Shown here in pieces: positions 18,443 through 28,800 of a stretch of DNA of 49,216 nt (its first letter is position 1; each line of letters begins with the position of its first letter). Both the position numbers and the translations under genes were made by a program. Where the stretch lies: NCBI GenBank assembly GCA_934270565.1, contig CAKQPR010000012.1, positions 1-49,216 on the forward strand, read 5' to 3'. The notes below the pieces were generated by a model that was not told the DNA's origin, searched no databases, and worked only from the letters and a program-made list of their open reading frames with translations. This DNA comes from an uncultured Clostridia bacterium. GTDB taxonomy: Bacteria > Bacillota > Clostridia > Christensenellales > Pumilibacteraceae.

Positions 18443-21304
18443 CTATTTCGCTTCGACCTTAAAATCTGCGATGCTTGCGTTGCGGTCGGCGTCGTAAGCG
18501 TAGTAGCGCAAGGTATACGTTCCTTTTTTGGTAAGCTTGACCGAATTTACGTTCGTAACGTTCTCGATCGCGCCGGTGGGCGAAATCAGGAAAACGTGCA
18601 ACGTAGGTTCGGAATTGCGGTCGAGCGCGACCGCCTTGTTTATCGCGAGTTCGCCGCCGACTTTCACTTCGGAAACGGGCGCCGCTACCGTAATCGTGGG
18701 CGGCTCGTCGTCGAGCACCGAAACGCGGAATCTGCGCGTGATCGGATTGCCCGAGTAGTCGATAGCTTCGTAAGTCACGATGTACGTTCCGTAAGAATTC
18801 GCCACAAAGCTCATACCCTTTCTCTCGGCGCGTTCGCCGTTTACGATGCGTTTGCCGTTGAGCGAAACGGTGACGTAGCATTCGACGTAAGGATCGATCG
18901 CGTCGCTCGCGGTGCAAGACGGAAGTTCGATGCGGCCGTACTTTTTCGCGGACGAAACCATTTCGCGTTCGAGTTTAAGCGAAGGCGCGGTTATATCCTC
19001 GAACGCCGTTTTATTGCCCGACTTATCCGAGTTGATATAAATCATCTGTTTGCCGAGCTTGCGGATTTCGATTTCGCTTTCGCCCGTCACGTCGCCGAAT
19101 CTGAAAGTAACGTAGAATTTACCCGAAGTAAAGCCCTTGTACGCGCTGCCGTCGTCGTAGGTCGTAAGCGGCATAATCACGCGCCCGCCCTGATCGTAAA
19201 GTTTGTTTACGGACGAATCGAAACGAATAAGGAACGGATCGGAATACTCGTTACCGAACGATCCGTACATTTCGTACCCCACTCCCCGATAATTGACTTT
19301 CGCTCGTTTCGAGCCGTCGTTACGCACTATCTCGAGCGTTATTTTTTCGTTCGGGTTCACGCTGTCGGTAAAGATCACATAAAACGAGCGGAACGCCTGT
19401 TTCTGCGAATTCACCGAGAACATCGTCTCGAAATTTTCGGACAGAAGCGCGTTTGCGAAAGTCATATTCGCGCCCGCGGTCGTCGCGGTAAACCCGATCG
19501 AGTCTTCCGAGCCCGAAGCGGTTACGTTTTCGGTTATGAAGTAATCGCTCAGATAAGTCGCATCGCGCACGATCACCGGGTAAACGCGGGTGAGCGCGCT
19601 TCCTTCCTCGCCCTTACAATATGTTTCGTAAGTGAAGTAAACGGTCCTCTCGCCGCTGCCCGCCGAGGGCGTATACAGCCTGTCTATTTTCTCGCCCTTT
19701 ACCCCCGCCGTCTCACTCACATAGATATTTACGATCGCGTTTACCGGGTGAGCGGGCGACGAATAGTAGTCGTAAGATTTCATTTCGGGAAGCTCGATTT
19801 TCTTGCCCGCGATCAGCATTTTCGGAAGCGTCGGGAAATAAGCTATCGGCGAAGGAGAACGGATAACGTCAACGAAAAACGATACCGTATGCGTTTTTTT
19901 GAGATAATCGGTCGCCGTGTACACGATTTCGTAACTGCCCGAAAGCGCGGGAACAAACGACTTTTCGTTTTCGCAAACAACTGCGTTATCCGCTACTCTC
20001 TTTACCGTGGTCGTTACCGCGGGAGTGCCCGATCCGCCGGTCACGACCGCTTCGGGGAGCTCTATCGTCTCGCCCGCGTTTACGATAGCGGGGATCGCGG
20101 AGGCGGTCGAAACGCTCATTTCGGGAGCGGACATAAGCACGTTGAGTTCGTACCGCGACGAAGCTACGTTGCCCGCGTTGTCGGCGCGCTCGTAGATGAG
20201 CGTGTGAACGCCCGCCGCCGTCGGAACGAACGAATTTCCTTCGAGTTTTACGCGCTCGGTCGTGCCCGAATAAATGATATATTTGTCGAGATTTGTCGTC
20301 GTACCGTCGAATTCGTCGTCGGAAACCGCGCCGAAAAGCGGGTATTCCTCGCCTTTTACGGCGGTAAGGATCTTGGGATCTTCGTCGGCTTCGGTGAAAA
20401 TCACGGGCTTTTTACGATCCGGAACGTTGCCGTTATAGTTCGTGCCGAGGAAGGAAGTCACGATATACGAGCCGCTCGAGCCCGCCATATCGGTTGCGGA
20501 AATTTCCACTCTTACCCTGCCTCGGGTAAAGCCCTTCCACTCGTTGCCCGCTCCGACCTGACGGGGATCGTCGAGATCGAGGATCGTCATACGGTGAACG
20601 TTAAGGTTTATTATGTCTGTCTGCAAATTGACGTCCGGTTCGTCGTAGTAGAAAGCCTTTTCCTTATAGTCGTAACGAAGCGTGATCGGTCGCGCGCCGC
20701 CCTTATAGCGGACGGCGTTGCCCACGAACGAACCCGTATAGCAGTTTGCGCCCGCACCGCCGCTCGTCGGAGTGCTTTCGCCCTCTTTGTAATAGCCCCA
20801 CTTCAGTCCTGCGCTCGCGATGTCTTTCGTTCCGACCTGATAGAACGTGATCGGCCACTGAGCGTCGGACCATTGCGAATGGTGGACGTCGATCGTAACG
20901 TAATTGTCCTCGTCGTCCGCGTCGATGAGCTTTATATAAAGTTGTTTGAAGTCCGCGGTGCCGCGGGTCAGCGGATCGATCGCGATCTGCATAAACACGT
21001 CGTCTTTGGTGAGCGAGCTCACGTTGACGATATTTTTGTATCTTACCGTAGCGCCCGCGCCGAGCACGTTCACTTTTACGCCGCCGTTCGCGAGAAGGTC
21101 GCTCGTCGCGCCTTCGGGGAGGTCGTAAAGATAGCTCGGCATCGTCTCCGTCTCGGCAACGGAAGCGAATTTGACGCTTTCCCAGAGCGAGGACGGCGAA
21201 ACGGGCGCGGCGGACGCTTTGCCGGCGACGGGTATCGTAACCGCGGCGGCGAGCGCGCACACTGCGGCGGCAAGCGCCGCTTTTATTATGCGTGATTTCT
21301 TCAT
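18443..21304 (-). CDS. Large secreted protein: two beta-rich modules and Ig-like (DUF5011-like) repeats
   Basis: A 953-residue exported protein with a clear signal peptide (KASA/APV near residue 32). Residues about 40-300 form a beta-rich module with YIKLIDADDEDNYVTIDVHH. Similar strands recur at about 590-780 (FYVIFTDSVNPNEKITLEIV). Between and after them lie Ig-like repeats of the bacterial surface type, with the recurring ends TLIYERADNAGN, IVYTATDYLKK, IVTYEAIDYSGN and LRYYAYDADRN. There is no LPXTG or C-terminal membrane segment, so it is probably released or held by another partner. GGAGAA precedes the ATG. It lies between the permeases and the DUF4838 lipoprotein and is probably a glycan-binding or scaffold protein. 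Its modules resemble those of the 1387-residue protein upstream. Confidence 0.75.
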   Translation of the reverse strand: MKKSRIIKAALAAAVCALAAAVTIPVAGKASAAPVSPSSLWESVKFASVAETETMPSYLYDLPEGATSDLLANGGVKVNVLGAGATVRYKNIVNVSSLTKDDVFMQIAIDPLTRGTADFKQLYIKLIDADDEDNYVTIDVHHSQWSDAQWPITFYQVGTKDIASAGLKWGYYKEGESTPTSGGAGANCYTGSFVGNAVRYKGGARPITLRYDYKEKAFYYDEPDVNLQTDIINLNVHRMTILDLDDPRQVGAGNEWKGFTRGRVRVEISATDMAGSSGSYIVTSFLGTNYNGNVPDRKKPVIFTEADEDPKILTAVKGEEYPLFGAVSDDEFDGTTTNLDKYIIYSGTTERVKLEGNSFVPTAAGVHTLIYERADNAGNVASSRYELNVLMSAPEMSVSTASAIPAIVNAGETIELPEAVVTGGSGTPAVTTTVKRVADNAVVCENEKSFVPALSGSYEIVYTATDYLKKTHTVSFFVDVIRSPSPIAYFPTLPKMLIAGKKIELPEMKSYDYYSSPAHPVNAIVNIYVSETAGVKGEKIDRLYTPSAGSGERTVYFTYETYCKGEEGSALTRVYPVIVRDATYLSDYFITENVTASGSEDSIGFTATTAGANMTFANALLSENFETMFSVNSQKQAFRSFYVIFTDSVNPNEKITLEIVRNDGSKRAKVNYRGVGYEMYGSFGNEYSDPFLIRFDSSVNKLYDQGGRVIMPLTTYDDGSAYKGFTSGKFYVTFRFGDVTGESEIEIRKLGKQMIYINSDKSGNKTAFEDITAPSLKLEREMVSSAKKYGRIELPSCTASDAIDPYVECYVTVSLNGKRIVNGERAERKGMSFVANSYGTYIVTYEAIDYSGNPITRRFRVSVLDDEPPTITVAAPVSEVKVGGELAINKAVALDRNSEPTLHVFLISPTGAIENVTNVNSVKLTKKGTYTLRYYAYDADRNASIADFKVEAK

Positions 21305-21316
21305 GAATTTCTCCTT

Positions 21317-22264
21317 TTACCCTTTAAGTCCGCCCATAGTAAGATTTCCCATGAGCTTATCTTTGAGAACGATAAATAAAATTATGATAGGCGTGATTAC
21401 GATCGTAAGACCGGCGAGTTGCAACGGAACCATTGCGAACACGCTGTCCACCGAATACTGGATAATCCACGCCGCGTAAGCTATCGTCGGGTACGACGGC
21501 ATATAGATCATCGGGGTCATGTAATCGTTCCAGATCTGCACGAAGCTCGTGATGAACAGCGCTCCGAAAACCGTTTTTGTAAGCGGCAGCATCAGCTGAA
21601 CGAACACTCTGAAATGCGAAGCGCCGTCGATGAACGCGGCTTCGGCGTAAGTCCAGCTCACGCCCTTGAACGTGGCGTAATATATAAGGAACATACTTCC
21701 GAAAGCTCCGCTCGACCAGATCCACATACCGATCATGCTGTCGTACATATTCAGGCTTTTGAGGAGCTTGAGGTTAGCCGCGAGCGACGACGAAAGCGGA
21801 ACGTATGAGCAGAATATCGTAAGCGCGTACAGCGCGCCCACCCACTTGAACATTTTGCCGTACTTGGACACGGTATAGCTTGCAATCGCCGCGGTAAGCA
21901 CCGCGAAGAACGGCGCGCCGACCGCGTACAAAAGCGTGTTTTTAAGCAATTCCAAAAAGCCGGCCGTGCGCGTTCCTCCGCCCTTTACCTTGACGGAAAC
22001 CTTGATTTTCGTAATAGCGACGGTATAGTTGTCGAACTTCCATTTTTTCGGGAAGCCGGCGGGGTCGAGCATGAATTCGGTATTCGTGCGCACCGAATTT
22101 ATTATCGCCCAGAACATCATCGACAGAAGCGCGAGACACCACAAAAGCAACAGCGTCCAGACGAGAATCGGGAAGATTTTGCGGCGAATTTCGGGTTTGC
22201 GCCGCTCGCGCGATCTGACTTTGCGGGCGTTTTCGGTTTTTATCGAAAGAATTTCGTTTTCCAT
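21317..22264 (-). CDS. Sugar ABC transporter permease, MalG/MsmG type
   Basis: A 315-residue inner-membrane permease with six predicted membrane segments after a basic N-terminus of about 35 residues. The EAA loop that meets the ATPase reads YAEAAFIDGASHFRVFVQLM, with conserved Gly and the following LPLTK. It pairs with the permease just upstream and the solute-binding protein of the same operon to import an oligosaccharide. AGGAGG lies 5 bases before the ATG. No ATPase is encoded in the window; CUT1 importers of Gram-positive bacteria often share one such as MsmX, so a distant gene is expected. The substrate is inferred from the neighbouring glycosidases. Confidence 0.93.
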   Translation of the reverse strand: MENEILSIKTENARKVRSRERRKPEIRRKIFPILVWTLLLLWCLALLSMMFWAIINSVRTNTEFMLDPAGFPKKWKFDNYTVAITKIKVSVKVKGGGTRTAGFLELLKNTLLYAVGAPFFAVLTAAIASYTVSKYGKMFKWVGALYALTIFCSYVPLSSSLAANLKLLKSLNMYDSMIGMWIWSSGAFGSMFLIYYATFKGVSWTYAEAAFIDGASHFRVFVQLMLPLTKTVFGALFITSFVQIWNDYMTPMIYMPSYPTIAYAAWIIQYSVDSVFAMVPLQLAGLTIVITPIIILFIVLKDKLMGNLTMGGLKG

Positions 22265-22274
22265 AACGCCCTCC

Positions 22275-23318
22275 TTAAAACTCGACCTGCGGGTCGATCT
22301 TATCGAGCAGGAACTTCGTGCCGTAAACCACGGGCACGGAAGCTATACCGATCATAAGGTTGGAAGCCGCCGTGTAACCGTAGTATGCGTCGCTCGAATT
22401 CCGTCCGACAACGCGGGTGAACATATAGTATCCGAAAGTCTGCACGGACGGCGGCGCGGCTTCGGCGTACAGCGCGTAAAGCGGACCCGAGTAGGTGAAA
22501 AATCCTACGAACACACCGAGAAGCTGGACTTCGAGAAGCGGATAGATAAGCGGCACGGTAAGATGAATGAATTCCTGCCACATAGTGAGCCCTTCGAGCT
22601 TGCCGTATTCGATGAGGTCCACGGGAACGCGGGACATCGTGCCGGTATTGATTACGATCGCCCCGGGCATTGCGAAGAACACCGTATAGAACATAATCGT
22701 TCCGAACGCCGTCTTTTCGTTGTTGAGAAGAAGCGGAATATCCTTTATTCCGAATGTGCCGAGGTACGCGGGCAAAGCGCGTTCGACGAAGTACTTGAAA
22801 AACATCGCGATAACCATGCTCGAAAGAATGCTCGGCAGGTACAGGACCGTTTTGAACGTACCCGAAAGCGGGCATTTCTTGTAGATGATGAACGCGAAAA
22901 ACTGGCTTATCGGGTAAGCGATCGCGACCGCAGCGAGGTGCAGAATCGCGCCGTTGAGGAAGTATTTCCCGAGCGATTCGCCGCGAAACAGGTCGTAAAG
23001 CACGTTTTTGAAGTTGTTCAGAACGTTCGGACCGGTCAGAAAGACCTGTTTGCCGGCGTCCACGTCGTAGCGCTGAAACGCGAGAAAAATCGAGTTGAGG
23101 TTGGCGTAAAAGTAGAAAATCGCCCACTGAACCAGCGGATACGCCAGCATACAGATACAGAAAATGAGCGCGCCGCGATTGCGTTTCACCCGACCGCGCG
23201 GGGGCTTCGGCGGGCGATCACGGTGAAGGCGCACGGAAATCGCGTAGAAAAAGTCGCGTATTTTCCGTTTCGCCTTACCGAATATCGTTTCTTTGTCTTC
23301 TCTTTTCGTCTTTTCCAT
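22275..23318 (-). CDS. Sugar ABC transporter permease, MalF/MsmF type
   Basis: A 347-residue inner-membrane permease with a long basic N-terminus (to about 45) and six membrane segments. Its EAA loop is EYGKLEGLTMWQEFIHLTVP, in which Glu-Gly replaces the more common Asp-Gly. The ATG comes one base after the stop of the solute-binding protein gene and lacks a Shine-Dalgarno sequence, so translation is probably coupled to the upstream gene. With the MalG-type partner it forms the channel of a CUT1 oligosaccharide importer. Confidence 0.93.
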   Translation of the reverse strand: MEKTKREDKETIFGKAKRKIRDFFYAISVRLHRDRPPKPPRGRVKRNRGALIFCICMLAYPLVQWAIFYFYANLNSIFLAFQRYDVDAGKQVFLTGPNVLNNFKNVLYDLFRGESLGKYFLNGAILHLAAVAIAYPISQFFAFIIYKKCPLSGTFKTVLYLPSILSSMVIAMFFKYFVERALPAYLGTFGIKDIPLLLNNEKTAFGTIMFYTVFFAMPGAIVINTGTMSRVPVDLIEYGKLEGLTMWQEFIHLTVPLIYPLLEVQLLGVFVGFFTYSGPLYALYAEAAPPSVQTFGYYMFTRVVGRNSSDAYYGYTAASNLMIGIASVPVVYGTKFLLDKIDPQVEF

Positions 23319-23319
23319 A

Positions 23320-24930
23320 TTATTTAATGTTGTAGTAATTTTTATAAGCTCTGTCCCATTCGGTTTCGCTGCAATATTCGAGGCTCTTTTCGAAATACTG
23401 TTGCGCTTTCAGGTTTTTATCGTTGAAGAAAGCGAGGAGCGCGTTGGAAGATGTCGAAGTCGAAATTTCTTTGCCGAGACCGCCGAGACGCGTATCGCCG
23501 AACGTTGCGAAACCGCATTTACCGGTGCCGCGGACTATTTCGACGTTTTCGTCGTGTTTTACGTCCCAGACGGACTTGGCGAACGTCGTGAGCGAGTTAT
23601 AATCCGCTTCCGAAAGTTTGTAGTCGTACGGAAGCGACGCGCCGGTCGTTGTGGTAAACACCGAAAGCTGTGAATTCTGATGCATGAACTGAACCCAGAG
23701 TTTCGCAATGTCCTTGCGCGCGGCTTTGGAGCTGACGAACCCGACCGATCCGGACGAGAACGAAACGACGGTGCGCTTATTCGACTTCTGACCGCTTATC
23801 GAGGGCATGGGAAGGAACTTGAAGTTGCGTTTGCCGTAACCGTAGTTTTCGTCGAGGCTCGCCATATCGTCGAAACAACTGCGGGCTTCGTTCTCCCACC
23901 ACTCGCCGTCAAGCAGCATCGCTATTCTCTGACCTTGCTCCTGCGAAGCTTTTTCGGTGCTAAACAGGAATTCCTGTTGCGCCATAAGTTGCGACTGCGA
24001 GCCGCCGAACGCCGCGCTCGAATAATAGCGCGCGTCCTTAGTGATTTCGCGGAGGAATTTAAGCGCTTCGAGGTTGCCGCGGTTTCCGGCAAGTTTCCAC
24101 GCGTTCTCTTCGGTGATCACGTTGTTTTCGGGGTTGGTCTTGTCATAATAGTAGTTGTCGGAGTCGAGCGTTCCGGTATAACTCTTGTAAGCCTTTACGC
24201 CCTCGCTGCCCTCGTACTGAGCCACGATCGCGGTGGTAAGGCATGTATAATAGAAGGCGTTCTGCAGGCCCGTCCAAGTGAACGGCGTATACGACGACTG
24301 CATCATTCTGTTAAGAAGCGTGTAGAACTCTTCCATCGTTTCGGGAACTTCCCAGCGCCGAGCCTTGAAAAGGTCTTCGTCGTAAATCAGCCCCTGCAAG
24401 CTGTCCTCAAACGGAAAACCGTAATATTTACCGTCAGTCCACTTGTACGTTTCCACGAAATAATCGTCCATCTTGTCGAGAAGCGAAGTCGTACCGTTTT
24501 CGGAAAGCTCTCCGTCCTCGCCGTAGACTTTTTCGCCGAGAAGATCGGTTATATCCTCCGCAACGCCGCCCTGAACGAACTTGTAGTACAGATTGTTCGC
24601 GGTAAGGTAAACGTCGCAGGTCTCCACTCCGCTCTGAATGTTCGCTATGAGCGTGTCCGGCTCGTAACCGAGCTTGTCGGGGCGAGGAAGCACCTGAACG
24701 CCGCGTTTGCCCGTTCCCGGCTCGAACTCGGTGTCCGCGTACTTCGCTTCGAACGCGGTTTTGACTTTCTTAAGCCACTCCGTGCCGAGACCGCCGTTGT
24801 AAACGCCGACGTAAAGCTGAGTTTTGGTCTTGTCGATCTCCTCGTCCTCCGTGTCTCCGCAAGCAGTTACGCCCAGCATCGTGCCGAAGCACACAACCAG
24901 CGATAACAGTATCGCAATAAACTTTTTCAT
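23320..24930 (-). CDS. Sugar ABC transporter substrate-binding lipoprotein
   Basis: A 536-residue lipoprotein with signal peptide and lipobox GVTAC (Cys near 27). The rest is a type I extracellular solute-binding fold, with LYVGVYNGGLGTEWLKKVKT at the first strand, YYGFPFEDSLQGLIYDEDLF, and TMEEFYTLLNRMM. The length is at the upper end for the family, suggesting a fairly large glycan ligand. CAGGAGG precedes the ATG by 11 bases, and this is the first gene of the run down to 13011. No sharp promoter was found in the 80 bases upstream; beyond that is a repeat island. It delivers its ligand to the two permeases downstream. Confidence 0.92.
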   Translation of the reverse strand: MKKFIAILLSLVVCFGTMLGVTACGDTEDEEIDKTKTQLYVGVYNGGLGTEWLKKVKTAFEAKYADTEFEPGTGKRGVQVLPRPDKLGYEPDTLIANIQSGVETCDVYLTANNLYYKFVQGGVAEDITDLLGEKVYGEDGELSENGTTSLLDKMDDYFVETYKWTDGKYYGFPFEDSLQGLIYDEDLFKARRWEVPETMEEFYTLLNRMMQSSYTPFTWTGLQNAFYYTCLTTAIVAQYEGSEGVKAYKSYTGTLDSDNYYYDKTNPENNVITEENAWKLAGNRGNLEALKFLREITKDARYYSSAAFGGSQSQLMAQQEFLFSTEKASQEQGQRIAMLLDGEWWENEARSCFDDMASLDENYGYGKRNFKFLPMPSISGQKSNKRTVVSFSSGSVGFVSSKAARKDIAKLWVQFMHQNSQLSVFTTTTGASLPYDYKLSEADYNSLTTFAKSVWDVKHDENVEIVRGTGKCGFATFGDTRLGGLGKEISTSTSSNALLAFFNDKNLKAQQYFEKSLEYCSETEWDRAYKNYYNIK

Positions 24931-25019
24931 CTAAGTAAAACCTCCTGATGTCTGTTGTTTCCTGATAATTATTCCCACGCCGTAACGAGCGGCGAAAAAC
25001 GGGCTTGTAATAACCGTAT

Positions 25020-25835
25020 TAAAACCAAACGTAACGCTCTCTCGCATTGTCATCTCGAGCGAAGTCGAGAGATCTCGCGGAAGCGAATACGATTTTAGAG
25101 GAACGGTATTCCCTTAAATATCCGCGCAGGCGAACTAATTAGGGCCCCTTTGTGTAAAGGGGGCTCCCACCGCAGGTGGGTGGGGGATTGTAAAGAATCT
25201 GTACGAATTGTATTTCCGCTTTAACACTCCTACCGTCACTCGGGACACTTCGTTCCCACTCGTGCCTACCCCCGGCTCGCAACGCAGTTGCTTCGCCGCT
25301 TTGGCTAAAAACAGTCGCCTGTGGACTGTTTTTACGGTGCTTCGCACCGCCGCGTCGCGCCCTTTACACAAGGGAGGCAAGATATTGTCCGCTATCGCGG
25401 TCTTTATTTCTATCCGACTGACAGGGCTATGTACCGTTCCGCTTGGTTTGCGGGCGGACGAGGGCGTCCGCCCCTACCTATCCTCACAATCACTGATTTT
25501 GCCCACTTTTTAATGTCATTTCGACCGAAGCGTCAGCGAAGTGGAGAAATCCCCTACGAAAGTCACCCGACACCCCCACTGCCCCAACCTTTTCGACCTT
25601 TAAAGCGTTGCGAGTGCGACACAGTCGCAAGGCGGTGAGCCACCGCGGGCGAGTATTTTGGGATAGTCGTGTTCGCTTGGTTTTCTTCCTGATGCAGGGG
25701 ATTTCTCGACTAACGCTCGAAATGACATCGTGTACGTTTGGTTTGCGGGCGGACGAGGGCGTCCGCCCCTACCGCGCTCTGCCGAGAGTCAGTACGGGCA
25801 TCGCCGACTTGCCGGCGCGGGCTCCGCGCCCATAG
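25020..25835. repeat. Intergenic repeat island 3
   Basis: No gene is seen. An element of about 250 bp lies at about 25137-25390, with CCCTTTGTGTAAAGGGGG at one end and CCCTTTACACAAGGGAGGC at the other. Inside are an ACAGTC...GACTGT stem and GGTGCTTCGCACC. A second copy in opposite orientation is at about 40808-41047. GGCGGACG/CGTCCGCC hairpins are at about 25452 and 25748, and TGTCATTTCGACC...GAGAAATCCCC units are near 25515 and, inverted, 25697. Confidence 0.8.
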
Positions 25836-25844
25836 CGGCAGCGC

Positions 25845-28800
25845 TTACTTCTTCCCTATGAACAGCGCGGCGCCGAGCATAACGGAGAGCGAACCGAGCA
25901 TAATCGCGAGGTCGCGAGCGGTCTGGCTGCCGCAGCCTTTCTTCGCGGGTGCGGGGGCGGCGGCAACGGTAATCGAGTAAGATTTTTCGATCGTGTTACC
26001 CGCCTCGTCGGTCGCGGTATAAGTAACGGTATAAACGCCTTCGTTTTCAGCGACGAACTTGCCGTCCGTAACGGCGATTTCGGTAACTCCGAACGCGACT
26101 TTCACGGTGACGTTCACGTTTCCGTCAACCTCGTCGGTCGCGGAAGCCGCGCGCACGGTGACTTCCTCGCCCTTAGTCGCGGTAACGTCGTCCAGCCCGC
26201 CTTCTACCGTCAGCACGGGGCGATCGGTATCGGGAAGCACGGTAACGGTAAAGGTCTTGTCGATTTCGTTGCCGTCGGCGTCGATCGCGTAGTACACGAT
26301 AACGTAAGTTCCGGCGCGGTCGAAAGTGAGCTTGCCGCCCTGAGCAACGTTGAGTTCTTCGCCCGTAACGTCGGTCGCGTTGACTTTATAAACGACCTTG
26401 AACGTGACTTCGAGCGGAACGTTCTCGTCACCGCCGTCGGTAGCCGTAGCGGCGGGAACGGTGATCGAAGACTTGATAAGCGCGGTGTCCGCAATATTCT
26501 CCACTGTGATCACGGGAACTTTGCCGTCGATAACTACGATCGTGCGAAGCGTGCCGTCGGAAGCATTATTGTCCTTATCGAAAGCGACGTACTTGATCGT
26601 GTATTCGCCGATTTCGGTCGGTTCGAACGCGCTTCCGTCCGCAACTTCCGTAAAGGCGGAAGAAGGCGATTTAACGTAAATCTTGATCGTAACGCCCTCT
26701 TTTCCGTCCACGAGGTCGGTGGCGGTAACGTCCGTATAGCGAAGCGTAAGCGAGCTTGCGTTAGGTCCGCCGAGACGGAAGTTTAACGTTTCCTCAACGT
26801 TAAGCGACACGACGGGCGCGGCGTTGACTACGGTCAAGGTCTGAGTAAGCGTTTTGCCGAGGTAAGTATAGCTGAGCGGCGTGCTCGCGTACTCGTTGAG
26901 CGCGGGAACGGTCGCATAAATCGTCTTTGCGCTCTTGACGGTGAACGACGAGCCGAACGCCACCGAATACGGGAAGCACGCTCCGAGCCCGAGTTCCTCT
27001 GCCGTTTTATTATCGTTGGTGCCGTTTACGGTAACGGTTTCCGCTCCGAGAAGCGCGCACGCGTCGGTGTCGAGCGCCATTTTTTCGGGCGCAAGAACTT
27101 TGTCCGCAAGCGAAACGCCGTTGATCTCTTCGAGAAGAAGCGGGGCGATTTCGGTTCCGCCGTTCAGAGACGGAAGGGCTTCGAACGAAATTCTATATCC
27201 GTTGGTGAAGGCAAGTTTCGGAAGCCCGAAATATTTATTGTCGTTGTCGATCGCGTCCGTGCCGTCGAATTTTGCAAGAATTCTGCCGTTTGTAGCATAA
27301 TCACCGTAACCGGTCACGGCAAGTACGCCGTCGCTATCCCACGACAAATCGATTTTCGTTGCCGATTTATCGCCGGCGGCAAACCAAGTAAGGTAAGCGT
27401 CACCGTATACTTGATCGCTTTTAATCAAACCGTCCCACTGTCTCGTGGTACGATAGACTTCGCCGTTACCGTCATCGTAACCGACTGCGGCGCAAACATA
27501 CCAACCGCCGTTCTGTTTATAGAAATAAATCTTAAAGCCGTTTTTATCGTCGTTTACGTCAAAAACATTCATTACATAATAAAGGTCTTTTGACGACGAG
27601 CCGACGAGTTCGCCAGCCATGGCGAAAGTCACGCTTGAATTTCCGTTGAACACACCGTTTATTTTAGCGGTGTACGGCGCAGAGCCAGCTTCGGGTTCGA
27701 CAAGTAAGCCCTTGTGCGTAATTTTTCCGCTCTTGTCAGCACCCGCCGTAACGGTTGCGCCGTCCGCGGTAACGACTTCGGTCATATCGAACCACTCGTC
27801 GGCGATCCGGAACGAACGCTCGATCACGTTGCCCGCCGAAGCCAACCCGTTAACCGCCGTATAACGGACAACGTAGTTGCCCTTTGCGGTAAGTTTACGA
27901 TCCGCGGGAAGATCGTTGAACTCGCCGTTGCCAACGCTGTATTCGGTTTTCGCAACGGCTTTTACGGTGCTATCCGCAAGCGTTACGAACGTTGCGGAAG
28001 GAACGGTTATGCCGTCCACAGTTGTGTAAAGACTATCGAATTTGCCGTCAATCGTGATTTGCGGAGCGTTAAGATACGCCGTGTACCACTCGGGGGTCTG
28101 AGACGTTTCGACGATTTCTTCGTCGAAATTATAAGTCGCGCCGTCGTTTACGACGGATTCGAGAAGAATATTATTTGCCGTCTTGCTCGCCGTAATGCCG
28201 AACTCTACGTAAAATCCGTTTTCAAAGTTTATCTTTTTAAGTCCGTAGAACTGTTCGTCGCCATTCGCCGAAGCGTAAGTATCGCCGTCGAATTTGGCAA
28301 GCGTGGATTTAGGTCTGTCTGCCGGTGCGTGTCCCGTCGTCGAAACGGTAAGAACGCCGCTTTCGTCCCAGTCAAGGAAAAGTTTACCGACGGGCGAATC
28401 TTTTTGCCCGATCATCGGATAAACGATGCTGTTATACGTCGAATCTCCGCCGTTTTCTTCTTTGTTTTCGAGAATCTTTTTGGGATTATCGTATCTCGTG
28501 GTACGATAATGACCTTCGTTGTCCTTTACCGCCGCGCCGGTGTACCAGCCGTTTTGCGCGTACTCGACAGTGAAATAGTTGTCGGAGTTATTCGCGTCCA
28601 CGAATCTGAAGTAAATCGCCGTACCGGTTGCCTGTGCGCTCGTACCTTTGGACGAGAATTGAATCGTCGTGCTGCCTTGCGCAAAAATTCCGTTTATTTT
28701 GCCGGAGTAGGTCTTGCCGACTTCGGCGGGCTGAATCAAAAGCCCTTTATGTGCCGCGCCGCCGCTTTGATCTACAGCCGCGGTTACGGTTGCACCGGTA

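Noticed and set aside
25138..25835. Short ORFs in repeat islands with recurring peptides such as MSFRPKRQRSGEIP or GGRGRPPLP
   Set aside because: They are translations of dispersed hairpin repeats, occur in many frames and lack ribosome binding sites.
25845..25950. LPXTG sortase signal on the giant surface protein
   Set aside because: No LPXTG-like motif precedes the C-terminal helix; the tail has GCGS and ends in KK.
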